Counted from the stretch's first letter, positions 43,742 through 53,046 are shown. The stretch is DNA of 64,000 bases from Deltaproteobacteria bacterium (GCA_024280335.1 JAJRQI010000064.1:54016-118015); one strand, 5' to 3'. The notes: generated by a model not told the origin, from the sequence alone. Translations and numbers: made by a program.

Positions 43742-45580
43742 ATGCTGAAAATTAATTTTCTTCGAAATTTATTGCTTCTGTCATTAGTGCTAGCCGCTGG
43801 TTTTCCCCTTTATGATTATCTTTATATCTATCCCGCTTATAGTGATTTAATCCTTCGTCAGACAGAATCAGAAGCAAGCCGCTTTGTTCGCTTTCTTGTT
43901 GTGTCTAAAGAATTAGATCGTTTTGATCTGGAGAGCGATCCGATAGCCTCGGAAATGACCAGTGAAATCATTCGGATGAAAGAAGATTCGCTACTGATGA
44001 AATTACGGATATTCAGTTCTCCAGGCAAGGTTGTCTATTCCACCCAAGCTGATGAAATTGGCAATATCAACAAGAATGATTATTTCACTCAGCAGGTTGC
44101 CCGGGGGAAGATTTATTCGAAAGTTGTAGCAAAGGATCATCTGACCGCTGATGGCGTTCTGGTGAAGCGGGATGTGGTGGAAACTTATGTGCCGATTATG
44201 GTTGCTGGCCGGTTTCATGGCGCCGTAGAAATTTATTACGACATCACGACAGAACAAGCACGTTTGCATGAATTGAATAAAAATGCGTCCAGCTTGTTGT
44301 TATTTTATTCTGCCGCTTTTGTCTTGTTGATGATTCTTGGACTTAACCGTGCCAAGCTCAGTTTTTTAGCCATGAAAGATGCTGAAAATTCTCTGCAAAT
44401 TGCCAATGAAACCCTTGAAAAAAGGGTAGTACAGCGCACTGAACAGTTTCAATCTGTCAACGAAAAATTAAATACTGAAATACAGGTTAGGCAGCGAGCT
44501 GAGATTGCTCTGCAGGACGCCTTGACAAGTGTTTCAGATGCCAGAGATAAGATCGATACAATTCTTTCTTCCGTTGCTGATGCCCTGATTGTGACTGACG
44601 AAAAGGACCGGGTTGTCCATATGAACCTGGTTGCCGAACGTTATTTTCAGATCAACTCCTGGCAAGCTGATGTGTCTTTCCCGCAGCTGGTGAATTTACC
44701 GGGGCTTGTTGAAAATATAGCTGAGGCCAGAAATCGACTGTCTGAAGGTGCGATTGCTGAATTTGATCTGACTCTTTCTTCAGCGGAGAATTCAGCGCCA
44801 CGAATCCTGGCAGCCCGGGCATCTCGGCTTCTATCAGAACATGGTGAGCAGCGTGGAATGGTTATTTTCATGCAGGATGCTACCAAGGTCCGTAATGTAG
44901 AACGGATGAAAAGTGAATTTGTTTCGATCGCCGCTCACGAACTGCGGACGCCTCTGACAATGATTCTCGGCTATTCGGAACTGATGCTTGAAAACCGAAC
45001 ATTCAGTGAAGCGGAGATCTTTGAGTTCCTGGGGATTATTAATAGCAAAGCGACCGATTTGTCCTCGATTGTCGATGATCTGCTTGATGTAACCAGAATA
45101 GAGGAAGGGCGACAACTTGAACTCTATCTGGACAGCACTGATTTTGGTTTGTTGATCAGTCACGCGGTTTCAGAGGTTGAGCAGCGCGACAATGGTGCTC
45201 ATGAATTTACTCTAGCTATGCCCACTGAACCCTGCTTTATTCCTGCAGATCAAGGACGTATGCAGCAGGTGCTGGAAAATCTGCTCAACAATGCAGTGAA
45301 GTACTCACCGGATGGTGGTGGCATTGCGATCCATCTCGGGCTTGGTGAGCAGTGCGTTACTTTAACCATCACTGATCAGGGCATCGGTATGACCTTTGAG
45401 CAGATTGAGCGTGCCTTCGATCGCTTTTATCGTGCCGATCCTTCTGATGCGGGGATCCGGGGGACTGGTCTCGGGCTGAGTATCGTCAAGTATATCGTTG
45501 AGGCACATGATGGTTCGGTGAGTATCGATAGCTGGTCTGGGCAGGGAACCAGTGTTATTGTAACTCTACCGGGTTGCTAG
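43742..45580 (+). CDS. Membrane sensor histidine kinase with PAS domain
   Basis: 612 residues from the ATG at 43742 (AAGGAA before). TM1 about 6-26, periplasmic sensor of about 155 residues (contains SPGKVVYSTQADEIG and DYFTQQVARG, Cache-like), TM2 about 185-205, coiled coil to about 265, PAS (about 270-385), HisKA with phospho-His in AAHELRTPLTMILGY, HATPase with NLLNNAVKYSPDGGG (N box), DQGIGM and GTGLGLSIVKYIV. No cognate response regulator is adjacent. Signal unknown. Confidence 0.93.
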   Translation: MLKINFLRNLLLLSLVLAAGFPLYDYLYIYPAYSDLILRQTESEASRFVRFLVVSKELDRFDLESDPIASEMTSEIIRMKEDSLLMKLRIFSSPGKVVYSTQADEIGNINKNDYFTQQVARGKIYSKVVAKDHLTADGVLVKRDVVETYVPIMVAGRFHGAVEIYYDITTEQARLHELNKNASSLLLFYSAAFVLLMILGLNRAKLSFLAMKDAENSLQIANETLEKRVVQRTEQFQSVNEKLNTEIQVRQRAEIALQDALTSVSDARDKIDTILSSVADALIVTDEKDRVVHMNLVAERYFQINSWQADVSFPQLVNLPGLVENIAEARNRLSEGAIAEFDLTLSSAENSAPRILAARASRLLSEHGEQRGMVIFMQDATKVRNVERMKSEFVSIAAHELRTPLTMILGYSELMLENRTFSEAEIFEFLGIINSKATDLSSIVDDLLDVTRIEEGRQLELYLDSTDFGLLISHAVSEVEQRDNGAHEFTLAMPTEPCFIPADQGRMQQVLENLLNNAVKYSPDGGGIAIHLGLGEQCVTLTITDQGIGMTFEQIERAFDRFYRADPSDAGIRGTGLGLSIVKYIVEAHDGSVSIDSWSGQGTSVIVTLPGC

Positions 45581-45591
45581 CCGCAGTATTG

Positions 45592-45627
45592 AAAAATGGA
45601 GAGTTGCAACAGCAACTCTCCATTTTT
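45592..45627. terminator. Bidirectional intrinsic terminator
   Basis: AAAAATGGAGAGTTGC and GCAACTCTCCATTTTT pair perfectly (16 bp) around AACA. It ends the sensor kinase (+) and the cytochrome gene (-). Confidence 0.93.
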
Positions 45628-45656
45628 TCTGGAACCGTCATCGGGATAATCAGAAA

Positions 45657-45983
45657 TTACTTGACGTGGCAACCTTTACACTTGGTCGGGCCGTCGTTTT
45701 TCTTGTGGCAGCTCTTGCAGAGCTTATGGAAAACTTTCTTAGCTTTCGGTGCTTCCGGCTTGGCATCATGGCAGCTGGTGCAGGCGCCCGCTGCAACACC
45801 CTGGTGGTGGCAGGTGGTGCAGTCCTCGACGCGGCTCTGGTGAGCACGGTGCTGGAAGGTTACCGTGCCCATGCTGGCTTTCAACTTTACTTCTTCCGGG
45901 CCTTTATTGTCGGCAGCGATTACAGAAAAAGCGGCAACAGTTACAATCGACAGAGCAACAAACAGGGTCATGAGTTTTTTCAT
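45657..45983 (-). CDS. Periplasmic tetraheme c-type cytochrome (c7/c3 family)
   Basis: 108 residues: signal peptide (to about VIAA, residue 24), then four CxxCH motifs (CTTCH, CTSCH, CKSCH, CKGCH). Four further His (in FQHRAH, CHH and VFHK) can serve as distal ligands, so four bis-His hemes are expected. The end DGPTKCKGCHVK closely resembles the triheme c7 of Desulfuromonas and PpcA types; the extra CTSCH motif makes it c3-like. Likely periplasmic electron shuttle to metals or partners. An AAGGAGA site precedes the ATG. Confidence 0.92.
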   Translation of the reverse strand: MKKLMTLFVALSIVTVAAFSVIAADNKGPEEVKLKASMGTVTFQHRAHQSRVEDCTTCHHQGVAAGACTSCHDAKPEAPKAKKVFHKLCKSCHKKNDGPTKCKGCHVK

Positions 45984-46247
45984 CGTATTCTCCTTAATTC
46001 AAAATAAATGTGAGCGGTTCCTTGTCGCTGCTGGAATATTTTCACATTTTCACTCTGTTATCATTAGACATCGACAGAGATATCGCATGATGTCGGGTTA
46101 TTTTTTTGTGATTACAGGTATATAGGATGACGAATATCGGGTTTAGATAACCCGGTATCTTTACCTGAAACGCTGTTTACATGAAAAGCTTTCCTCTGTT
46201 AAACTCACGCACGATTTAATCCTGTACATTTAAAATGGGAAACAGAT

Positions 46248-47171
46248 ATGGAATTAAGATATGCACCGTCTGTCGCAATTGACGGCGCAGCCATCCGTCG
46301 GATACGTGAAGAGAAACGTCTGACACAGTTTTATATCGCAAAGGTGGTTGCCGTAACTACGGATACTGTTTCTCGTTGGGAGAATAACCGCTATCCGACC
46401 ATTCGTCGCGACAATGCACTGAAACTGGCTGAAGCTCTTGAAGTTGAAATTGACGATATTCTCAAGCAAGAGGCGGTCATTGAAGAGGAAATCTTCGATG
46501 CGGTAGAGCCGCACAGTAAAAAGCGTTGGCCATACGTACTGCTGTTATTGGTTCTATTTGGGGTCGCTGCGGTCTATTTTTTTCAGGAAAGTGGTTATCA
46601 TCCTCCGGTGATCGCGGCAAAACGTTATTTGCCCCCCTATGCGGCACCGGGCAGTCGGGTGCTGGTTCGAGTAAAAATTTCTTCTGAAACGGCCTTGAAG
46701 GGAATGATTCTTCGAGAAGAGTTTCCCAAAGGCTGGAAACTGGTGGAGGCAGCTCCGCCGCCTTCCAGTCTGGACAACCTGGAAGGGATGGCTCGCTGGA
46801 TCTTCCGCAGTCCCAGCATGCCGATGTCTATTCTCTATAAGCTCGAGGTGAAAAAAGATGCCGTAGTGGGCGACAGTATCAAACTCAGTGGTGAGTTGAT
46901 TGCGAACCCGAACGGCCGCCGCTTTGCAGTTGCCTTGCAGGATGTCGGCTCCATGCAGGTGGAACCCCTGCATTGGGCCGATACCAACGGCAATCAGATT
47001 ATCGATGACCTAGAAATCCTCGAGGTTTCAGATTTGGTTGATGAAGCCGGAAAACTGCATCTGGAGTGGGATCTGATTGAAAAAATCTGGGATGCCGGTG
47101 GCTACCGGTGGAACGAGAAGAAGAACCGATTTGTGCCGGTTCATCCCAAAAACAGCTCAGACAGCAATTAA
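46248..47171 (+). CDS. Membrane-anchored XRE-type HTH protein with extracytoplasmic dockerin-associated domain and EF-hand
   Basis: 307 residues. N-terminal XRE helix-turn-helix (about 10-75: IRRIREEKRLTQFYIAKVV, TDTVSRWENNRYPTI), linker, one membrane helix (WPYVLLLLVLFGVAAVYFF, about 94-112), then a domain at about 125-240 (KRYLPPYAAPGSRVLVRVKI, EEFPKGWKLVEA, ARWIFR, YKLEVKKDAVVGDSIKLSGEL) of the type found before dockerins in secreted proteins. Residues 245-256 (DTNGNQIIDDLE) are a canonical EF-hand loop. A sensor linking extracytoplasmic calcium or ligand to DNA binding is an inference. Confidence 0.8.
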   Translation: MELRYAPSVAIDGAAIRRIREEKRLTQFYIAKVVAVTTDTVSRWENNRYPTIRRDNALKLAEALEVEIDDILKQEAVIEEEIFDAVEPHSKKRWPYVLLLLVLFGVAAVYFFQESGYHPPVIAAKRYLPPYAAPGSRVLVRVKISSETALKGMILREEFPKGWKLVEAAPPPSSLDNLEGMARWIFRSPSMPMSILYKLEVKKDAVVGDSIKLSGELIANPNGRRFAVALQDVGSMQVEPLHWADTNGNQIIDDLEILEVSDLVDEAGKLHLEWDLIEKIWDAGGYRWNEKKNRFVPVHPKNSSDSN

Positions 47172-47174
47172 ACA

Positions 47175-47219
47175 CCTCTGCACTGAAAGTGCAGAGGTTC
47201 GGAGGGGACTGAAAGTCCC
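47175..47219. other. Two tandem short hairpins after the XRE gene
   Basis: CCTCTGCAC/GTGCAGAGG (47175-47183, 47189-47197) then GGGACT/AGTCCC (47205-47210, 47214-47219). Both loops contain GAAA or GAA. No T run follows, so termination efficiency is unclear. Confidence 0.5.
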
Positions 47220-47240
47220 TTAAAATCAAAGGCAAAGATC

Positions 47241-47308
47241 GTCATCCTCGCGAATGCGGGGATCCACGCCTCATAAAGTCACTGGATTCCCGCCTGCGCG
47301 GGAATGAC
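47241..47308. repeat. dRS3-like intergenic palindrome
   Basis: GTCATCCTCGCGAATGCGGGGATCC (split) at 47241-47265 is an imperfect inverted copy of GGATTCCCGCCTGCGCGGGAATGAC at 47284-47308. The ATTCCCGC...GCGGGAAT core is a repeat type common in many bacterial genomes. It lies between the XRE gene and the end of the cbb3 operon. Confidence 0.75.
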
Positions 47309-47377
47309 AAAAAATGAGCAGCAGCTGAAAGTCTTGGAATAAAGACCATGGTTTTACAGTGTGAAGGAACAATACAC

Positions 47378-48043
47378 TCAACCCATCATGCGGATGTGGC
47401 GAAACAGGTTGTAGCTGCCCATCAAAGCAACCATTATTCCCGCCGCTTTCATCATCCAGGCCCGCTGTGAACTGAACCAAGAGGCGGCACCGCCGACCAG
47501 CAGCAATGAGGGGGCCGTTCCCAGACCGAACGCTGCCATAATGACTGCGCCATTCAGACTGTCTGCGCTTTGCGCTGCCGTCAGTGCCATTGCGTAAAGC
47601 AGCCCGCAGGGCAGAAAACCGAACAGCATGCCGAAGGGCAGGGCCGCCACCCCCGGCGGAAGTCTCCGCAAGCCTTTGACCGCTCCGGTCAGGCTGCTGA
47701 TCGGTCCTGAAAATTCCAACGAGAGCAGATTCAACCGACTGAACAGACCGGCACTGCCTAAACCGACCAGAATCACCAGGATATCACTGCCCAACAACAG
47801 CGGCCTGGTCACTGCAAGTAAGTCCCCCCTGATTGCCAGCGCCGAACCGAGCCAGCCGACCGTCAGGCCGATCAGACTGTAGGTCAAGATACGCCCCAAA
47901 TTGTACAACAGGTGAAAAGTAACACCGCTGTTGCGGCCGTCCGGGGTCAGAGACAATGCACTGACAATGCCGCCGCACATGCCGAGACAGTGGGCTGAGC
48001 TGAGGAGTCCGGTCATGAAGGCCATGCTGTAGAGTGGTTCCAT
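47378..48043 (-). CDS. Sulfite exporter TauE/SafE-like membrane protein of the cbb3 cluster
   Basis: 221 residues from the ATG at 48043 (AGGAGA before). Six or so membrane helices; SSAHCLGMCGGIVSAL in the first and FGFLPCGLLYAMALT in the fourth carry the Cys residues typical of the DsbD/TauE-SafE-like group that ends cco operons and is thought to help copper or heme delivery to cbb3 oxidase. Last gene of the operon, 48 nt after ccoS. Confidence 0.85.
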   Translation of the reverse strand: MEPLYSMAFMTGLLSSAHCLGMCGGIVSALSLTPDGRNSGVTFHLLYNLGRILTYSLIGLTVGWLGSALAIRGDLLAVTRPLLLGSDILVILVGLGSAGLFSRLNLLSLEFSGPISSLTGAVKGLRRLPPGVAALPFGMLFGFLPCGLLYAMALTAAQSADSLNGAVIMAAFGLGTAPSLLLVGGAASWFSSQRAWMMKAAGIMVALMGSYNLFRHIRMMG

Positions 48044-48091
48044 CAATCTCTCCTGAAAGGACTGAACGTCGGCACGTTTTGCTGCCGCTGC

Positions 48092-48265
48092 TCAGGACTG
48101 TTCTCCGTTATTGTTGTCGTCGATATCGTCATCATCCAGCATTCGATACTTGGCCGCTTCGATATCATCAAATTCGCCTTTTTTTACCGCAGAGATGAAA
48201 AACAGCCAGACAGCGGTGCCGATACAGAAGGAGAGAAAGATCAGGATCAGGATAGAGTTAAGCAT
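48092..48265 (-). CDS. ccoS: cbb3 oxidase maturation protein CcoS
   Basis: 57 residues, short of the usual ORF cut-off. Reading the minus strand: MLNSILILIFLSFCIGTAVW (membrane helix), a Phe-Phe stretch, then KKGEFDDIEAAKYRMLDDDD. That helix plus the [K/R]xGxFDDxExxxYRxLxDDD pattern is the CcoS signature. It overlaps the ccoI end by 8 nt. CcoS is needed with CcoI for metal or cofactor insertion into CcoN. Confidence 0.92.
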   Translation of the reverse strand: MLNSILILIFLSFCIGTAVWLFFISAVKKGEFDDIEAAKYRMLDDDDIDDNNNGEQS

Positions 48266-50663
48266 CGTTCAGTTTCCCTCCTTTCAGCCGCAGTGAATTG
48301 CCGACCACACAGATGGAGCTGAGCGCCATCGCTGCAGCACCGTAGACCGGCGCTAAATGTCCGCTGGCCGCCAGCGGTAGCGCCAGCAAATTATAGCTGA
48401 ATGCCCAGAACAGGTTTTGCCGGATGATCCGCATCGTCCGTTTCGATAATGCCAGTGCTTGCAGCAGCGTTGACAGCTTTGCCCGAGTCAGGATCAGATC
48501 CGCATTCTCAACCGCAATATCAGAGCTGCCCGCCAGGGTGCAACCGATATGCGCCGCCGCCAAGGCTGGTGCATCGTTGATACCGTCACCGACCATCATG
48601 ATTTTCGGATCGGCTAGCTGCTCAAGGGTGCAGGCTTTCTCCTCCGGCGTCTGCTCAGCTTTAACGTTTTCAATGCCGAGTTTCGTCGCGAGTGCATTTG
48701 CGACAGGCTCCCGATCCCCGGTCAGCAGCAGGGTTTTGATCTGCTGTTGATGCAGGCGACGGATCAATTCTTTGGCTCCGGATCTCGGTTGATCTGCCAG
48801 CGCAAGGTAACCGAGATATTGCCCGTTTTCGGCGATATGGACTTCGCTGACAGTGCTGTTTTCAGCGCACTTCGGCAGCTGAATTGCTCGGCTTTCCAAA
48901 AAACGCCGACTGCCGGCCAGCAGGACACCAGTTCGGGTCTCCGCGCTGAGGCCTCGCCCTGGAATCGTCCGTACCTGTGCAGGAAGATCATAGGCAATAT
49001 TGCGTTTCTTTGCGTAGGCCAAAACCCCTTTCGCCAGCGGATGGTGGCTGCCGACTTCGGCTGTCGCCAAGCGTTGAATCAACTCCTCTTCCGGGATTGA
49101 AAACGGATGGCACGAAACAACTTCCGGTCGCCCGGTCGTCAGGGTGCCGGTTTTGTCGAAGGCAATCGTCTGCAGGCTGGCTGTCGCCTCCAGAATGTCT
49201 CCGCCCCGATAGAGGATGCCAAGTTCGGCAGCCCGCCCGGTTGCCACCATGACCGCCGTCGGCGTTGCCAGGCCAAGCGCGCAGGGGCAGGCAACAACCA
49301 GAACCGTGATCGCGTGCAGGATTCCCTCTTTGTCCGCTCCCCAATAAAAAAATGTCGCAATTGCCAGCAGCAGGACCAACGGGATAAACCGGGTTGCAAC
49401 CCGATCCGCCAGTCGCTGAATCGGCGCTTTTCGTGCCTGGGCTTGTTCAACCATCGCCGCAACTCTGGCAATGAAGGAATCGGCGGCGGCGGCGGTAATT
49501 TCAACCTCGATTCGGCCATTTACATTTAGCGTTCCGGAGATGACCCGATGGCCCGGCTCGCGCAACACCGGAACCGATTCGCCGGTTGCTGAGGCCTCAT
49601 CGATCTCGGCCTGTCCCGAACGGATGCGACCGTCGGTCGGCAAGCGTTCTCCGGCATTCACCTGAATGATATCGCCCGGTTGTAAATGCTGGCTGTCGAC
49701 CGTAATCCAGCCATGATCCTGTTGTTTACTGGCCCGCGCCGGGGCCAGTTTGAGCAGTCGATCGATCCCGGCTGATGCTTTGCGGCGAGCACCGGTTTCG
49801 TACAATCGTCCGGCTAGAATCAGGGTGATGATCATCGCTGCGGTGTCAAAGTAGACTTCACGCTGATTGAACAGCGCATAGAGGCTGTAGCTGTAGGCCG
49901 AAAGTGAGCCGAGGGCAATCAACAGATCCATATTCGGTTGTCGATTGCGTAGACTGAACCAGGCCCCACGCAGAAACGGGAAGCCAGAATAGAAAATTAC
50001 CGGAGTTGTCACCAACGCCGCCAGCAGCTGCAGCAGTTGTCTGGCTTGCGGATCGATCCCTTGAAAATAACCTGCATAGAGCGCAATCGAGAAGCCCATC
50101 AATTGCATCGACAGAAAAACCGCAGTGCCGAAACGAAACAACAGACCGCGACGTTCCTGATCCGCAGACTGCTGTAACTCATCCGCTGAATAGGGGCGGG
50201 ACTGATACCCAAGTCGCGCCAGAAATCGGCAGATATCGGCAGCTGCGGTTTCACTTTCGGTAAAGTCAATCAACAGCCGGTGGCTGGCGAAATTAACCCG
50301 AGCATGATTGATCCCAGACTGTTGCTGCAGGCTTTTCTCGATCAACCAGATGCAACTGGCGCAGCGGATGCCATCAATAATCAGGTTGATTCTTGACCGG
50401 TTTTCACTGTGGCTGACGAATTGATCCAGATACTGCGGATCGTAGCGAGAGAGTTCTGTTTCCCGGACGGTTACGCCCTGCTGATCCTGTCGTCGGTAGT
50501 AACTGCCCAGCCCCGCTCCGTGGATAATCAGATAGGCGCCGTGGCAGCCTCGGCAGCAAAAATCGAGTTGCCGGTCATCAACCGTTGCTCGGATCAGATC
50601 TGCGCTCGGGAATTCGATGCCGCAATGGCTGCAGATCGGCAAAGGGTAAGAATCATTTTTCAT
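48258..50663 (-). CDS. ccoI: Copper-translocating P-type ATPase CcoI/FixI
   Basis: 801 residues. N-terminal Cys-rich region (CSHCGIEFPSADL, CCRGCHGAY), HMA domain (IRCASCIWLIEKSL), eight membrane helices, actuator TGES, ion site CPCALGLATP, phosphorylation DKTGTLTTG, hinge GDGINDAPALAAAH. CcoI is the P1B exporter that supplies copper to the cbb3 oxidase in the periplasm or membrane. Overlaps fixH by 1 nt. Confidence 0.96.
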   Translation of the reverse strand: MKNDSYPLPICSHCGIEFPSADLIRATVDDRQLDFCCRGCHGAYLIIHGAGLGSYYRRQDQQGVTVRETELSRYDPQYLDQFVSHSENRSRINLIIDGIRCASCIWLIEKSLQQQSGINHARVNFASHRLLIDFTESETAAADICRFLARLGYQSRPYSADELQQSADQERRGLLFRFGTAVFLSMQLMGFSIALYAGYFQGIDPQARQLLQLLAALVTTPVIFYSGFPFLRGAWFSLRNRQPNMDLLIALGSLSAYSYSLYALFNQREVYFDTAAMIITLILAGRLYETGARRKASAGIDRLLKLAPARASKQQDHGWITVDSQHLQPGDIIQVNAGERLPTDGRIRSGQAEIDEASATGESVPVLREPGHRVISGTLNVNGRIEVEITAAAADSFIARVAAMVEQAQARKAPIQRLADRVATRFIPLVLLLAIATFFYWGADKEGILHAITVLVVACPCALGLATPTAVMVATGRAAELGILYRGGDILEATASLQTIAFDKTGTLTTGRPEVVSCHPFSIPEEELIQRLATAEVGSHHPLAKGVLAYAKKRNIAYDLPAQVRTIPGRGLSAETRTGVLLAGSRRFLESRAIQLPKCAENSTVSEVHIAENGQYLGYLALADQPRSGAKELIRRLHQQQIKTLLLTGDREPVANALATKLGIENVKAEQTPEEKACTLEQLADPKIMMVGDGINDAPALAAAHIGCTLAGSSDIAVENADLILTRAKLSTLLQALALSKRTMRIIRQNLFWAFSYNLLALPLAASGHLAPVYGAAAMALSSICVVGNSLRLKGGKLNDA

Positions 50664-51112
50664 CAGAGATTGAGCAGTAGTTGGCGGTTGAGTCTGGCCC
50701 CCCGGCGTTCAATATCGATCCGTACGGCAATCTCGCCGCGAAAACTGTCCGGCAGCTGCGTCAGGTAGGTTCCGGGTGCAAACTCTGTGAGAGTCAGGCT
50801 GTTGATTGAATCCTCGGCCGGGTGAAAAAAGGTCAGTTTCCCCTCAGCACCTTCAACCGGAACACCTTTGCCATCGAACAGGAGGATCTGCAGCTGCTGT
50901 TTGTTCAAAGACGTGGTCAGTTGCCAGCCGAGGACGCTGGCAGCACGTTTTTCAACCCTGGTGGCGTTGTATTTGAGACCTTTACTGTAGTAATCCCGAT
51001 CACTGATCTGGCTGCCGTAAGTCGCGGCGCGATAGGCCGACCAGCCGGAAAAGACCAGAAAAGATCCCAGCAGGGTAAAAATCAGCAGGGGGTAGAATGT
51101 TTTCGGCATCAT
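50663..51112 (-). CDS. ccoH: FixH-like cbb3 assembly protein (CcoH)
   Basis: 149 residues: one N-terminal membrane helix (FYPLLIFTLLGSFLVFSGW), then SDRDYYSKGLKYNATR and a beta-rich domain (GVPVEGAEGKLTFFHP, APGTYLTQLP), the FixH plan. Acts in cbb3 assembly with CcoG, CcoI and CcoS. Located between ccoG and ccoI, the normal fixGHIS order. Confidence 0.9.
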   Translation of the reverse strand: MMPKTFYPLLIFTLLGSFLVFSGWSAYRAATYGSQISDRDYYSKGLKYNATRVEKRAASVLGWQLTTSLNKQQLQILLFDGKGVPVEGAEGKLTFFHPAEDSINSLTLTEFAPGTYLTQLPDSFRGEIAVRIDIERRGARLNRQLLLNL

Positions 51113-51117
51113 GTCCT

Positions 51118-52374
51118 CTATTTGCGGTAGGGCAGAATCTGCGCTTTTGCCGTTGCACGTTCCTGATTTTGACGGCCCAGTAAAACGAACTCTATCATGT
51201 ATGGCTCTTCTGCAGGCGGAGCGACCAGAACATAATCGAGCTTCCGGTTTTCGCCACCGTCAAGCTGCAGCCGTTCGATCTGCCCCTTGATCGTCAGCGG
51301 GTGATGGTTTTGTTTGCGAACCGTTAATCGGTACGTTTCCATTGCTGTATTGCGGTTGTTGATCCAGGCATTGAAAAAGGTTGCCTGTCGGCCATCTTTA
51401 AGGATTCGACTCGCTGCACCGTGCGATACGGAAACCTTCAACGATGCTCCTGCTCGGTTGAAGACAGAAAAAACGAGCAGGCTGAGCAGGGTTGCCAGTG
51501 CAAGGCTGAGCAGCAGGTTTTTGGGGTTCAGTAACGCTCCGGCTCCCTGATTATCCAGCCCGAATCGGTAGTGGATCAAGCCCGGTTGCCGGCGTTTGTG
51601 CATGACTGTTCGGCAGGCATCGAGACAGCGGCCGCAGTTGATACACTCAATCTGGCAGCCTGTGCGGATATCGATTTTCATCGGGCAGCAGCGAACGCAA
51701 GAGTTGCAACGGATGCAGCGTTCTAGTTCCGATTCCGGCAAGCACAGGGTCAGGGTGCCGGAATCGGTCAGGGCAACCTGGATCCTGCCGTAAGGGCAGA
51801 ACTCTTTGCACATCAGACGCCGGACCAGTGTCAGATCGAGATAGACGCTCAGTGTACCGATGGCCAAGGTCAAGCTGACGCCGGTTTGCATCCGGCCGTT
51901 CAGAATATCGGCAAAGAAGCGTTGCGGTTCAATGAAATACCAGAGCAGGTTGGCCGAGACCAGCGTTGCCAGCAGTAAGTAAAACAACTGGGCAAAAGCC
52001 TTCCGCCAGTTGTCACCCTGCAGACGGTCGTCGACGATTTTCAGTTTCAGGCGTCGAGCGAACCATTCGGCCAGGTCATTCAATGTTGTCTGGGGGCAGA
52101 CCCAGCCGCACCAGACCCTTCCGGAAACCAGCGTAATCAGCAGGAAAGCGATGACAAAAACCAGACAGAACAGCAAGAAAATATACAGCTCTTCAATCCG
52201 CAAAACCTGCCCGAACAGATGGATGCTTAAACTCGGCAGATCGATCCGCAGCAGGCTGTTGCCTCCGGGTTGAATCCAGGGTAACAGCAGGAGCAACAGG
52301 CTGGTCAGCCATTGAAAACGACGTCGCCAGGGGCCGATCAGCCCGGGATTCACAGAATTTTTTGCTTGCGGCAT
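51118..52374 (-). CDS. ccoG: Ferredoxin-type cbb3 assembly protein CcoG/FixG
   Basis: 418 residues. Five membrane helices, GRVWCGWVCPQTTLND (first Cys pair), CKEFCPYGRIQ, two 4Fe-4S motifs (CIRCNSCVRCCP, CINCGRCLDAC) and a C-terminal FixG Ig-like domain (about 310-418). CcoG is a Cu(II) reductase used in cbb3 copper loading. Follows the monoheme ccoP by 46 nt. Confidence 0.95.
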   Translation of the reverse strand: MPQAKNSVNPGLIGPWRRRFQWLTSLLLLLLPWIQPGGNSLLRIDLPSLSIHLFGQVLRIEELYIFLLFCLVFVIAFLLITLVSGRVWCGWVCPQTTLNDLAEWFARRLKLKIVDDRLQGDNWRKAFAQLFYLLLATLVSANLLWYFIEPQRFFADILNGRMQTGVSLTLAIGTLSVYLDLTLVRRLMCKEFCPYGRIQVALTDSGTLTLCLPESELERCIRCNSCVRCCPMKIDIRTGCQIECINCGRCLDACRTVMHKRRQPGLIHYRFGLDNQGAGALLNPKNLLLSLALATLLSLLVFSVFNRAGASLKVSVSHGAASRILKDGRQATFFNAWINNRNTAMETYRLTVRKQNHHPLTIKGQIERLQLDGGENRKLDYVLVAPPAEEPYMIEFVLLGRQNQERATAKAQILPYRK

Positions 52375-52420
52375 AGCATAATTCTGGCAGGGCAGTAAAG
52401 CTGCCTCGCCAAAGAAAAAT

Positions 52421-52882
52421 TCAGAGCTTCAGGGCAAAGTTGACCAATGCATCAACTTCGGCAGTGCTGAGCTGCTCACCGAATGACGGCATTTTGCCAC
52501 CGCGACCCTTTGTGATACTGGTTCTAATTGATGTTGCATCTTTGCCGTAAGTGTAATCGCTGCGACTCAAATCTGTGCCGTAACCACCCTTGCCGTCGGC
52601 GCCATGGCAGCCGGCACAGTGACTGGCGAACAGGACTGATGCGTCAAGCGTTCCGGCAGTGGCCGCTTTTGGCACCGCTGCCACGGCTTGAACTCCTGTG
52701 TGGGCGGCCATTTTTTCCTCGAATTCCTGGCTGGAACTCCAGCCGCTGAACAGATAGTAAGCCATGAAAATGACGCCCCAAATAATCAGGCCGAAGTAGA
52801 GCAGATAGAAGTAGCGCGGTGCTTTTTGCCCCGCTTCTACAATTCCGTCTGCGTGATCGTCGTGGTGGATATCGGAACTCAT
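52421..52882 (-). CDS. ccoP: Monoheme CcoP-like cytochrome c subunit
   Basis: 153 residues from the ATG at 52882 (AAAGGA before). One membrane helix (YFYLLYFGLIIWGVIFMAYYL in two halves) then one cytochrome c domain with CAGCH and a Met ligand in KMPSFGEQL. Classical CcoP has two hemes; here one is present and the other appears fused to CcoO (next entries). Starts 23 nt after ccoQ. Confidence 0.88.
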   Translation of the reverse strand: MSSDIHHDDHADGIVEAGQKAPRYFYLLYFGLIIWGVIFMAYYLFSGWSSSQEFEEKMAAHTGVQAVAAVPKAATAGTLDASVLFASHCAGCHGADGKGGYGTDLSRSDYTYGKDATSIRTSITKGRGGKMPSFGEQLSTAEVDALVNFALKL

Positions 52883-52905
52883 AGAGTTGTCCTTTCCCGG
52901 CAAGC

Positions 52906-53046
52906 TTAGTCTTTATCGAGCATATTGTATTTTGCGACCTCGTTCCGATCTTTGTTTTTGCGACTGTAGGTACGAACAACAATCGCGACAAAGATCACAA
53001 ACAACCCAAGAGTAACCCCCAGATAGAGGATGGAAGACCAGTCCAT
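52906..53046 (-). CDS. ccoQ: CcoQ-like small subunit of cbb3 oxidase
   Basis: 46 residues from MDWSSILYLGVTLG, one membrane helix followed by a basic tail (RTYSRKNKDRNEVAKYNMLDKD split). This is the CcoQ plan. Its ATG overlaps the ccoO stop by one base; longer upstream starts lie in ccoO and are rejected. Confidence 0.82.
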   Translation of the reverse strand: MDWSSILYLGVTLGLFVIFVAIVVRTYSRKNKDRNEVAKYNMLDKD

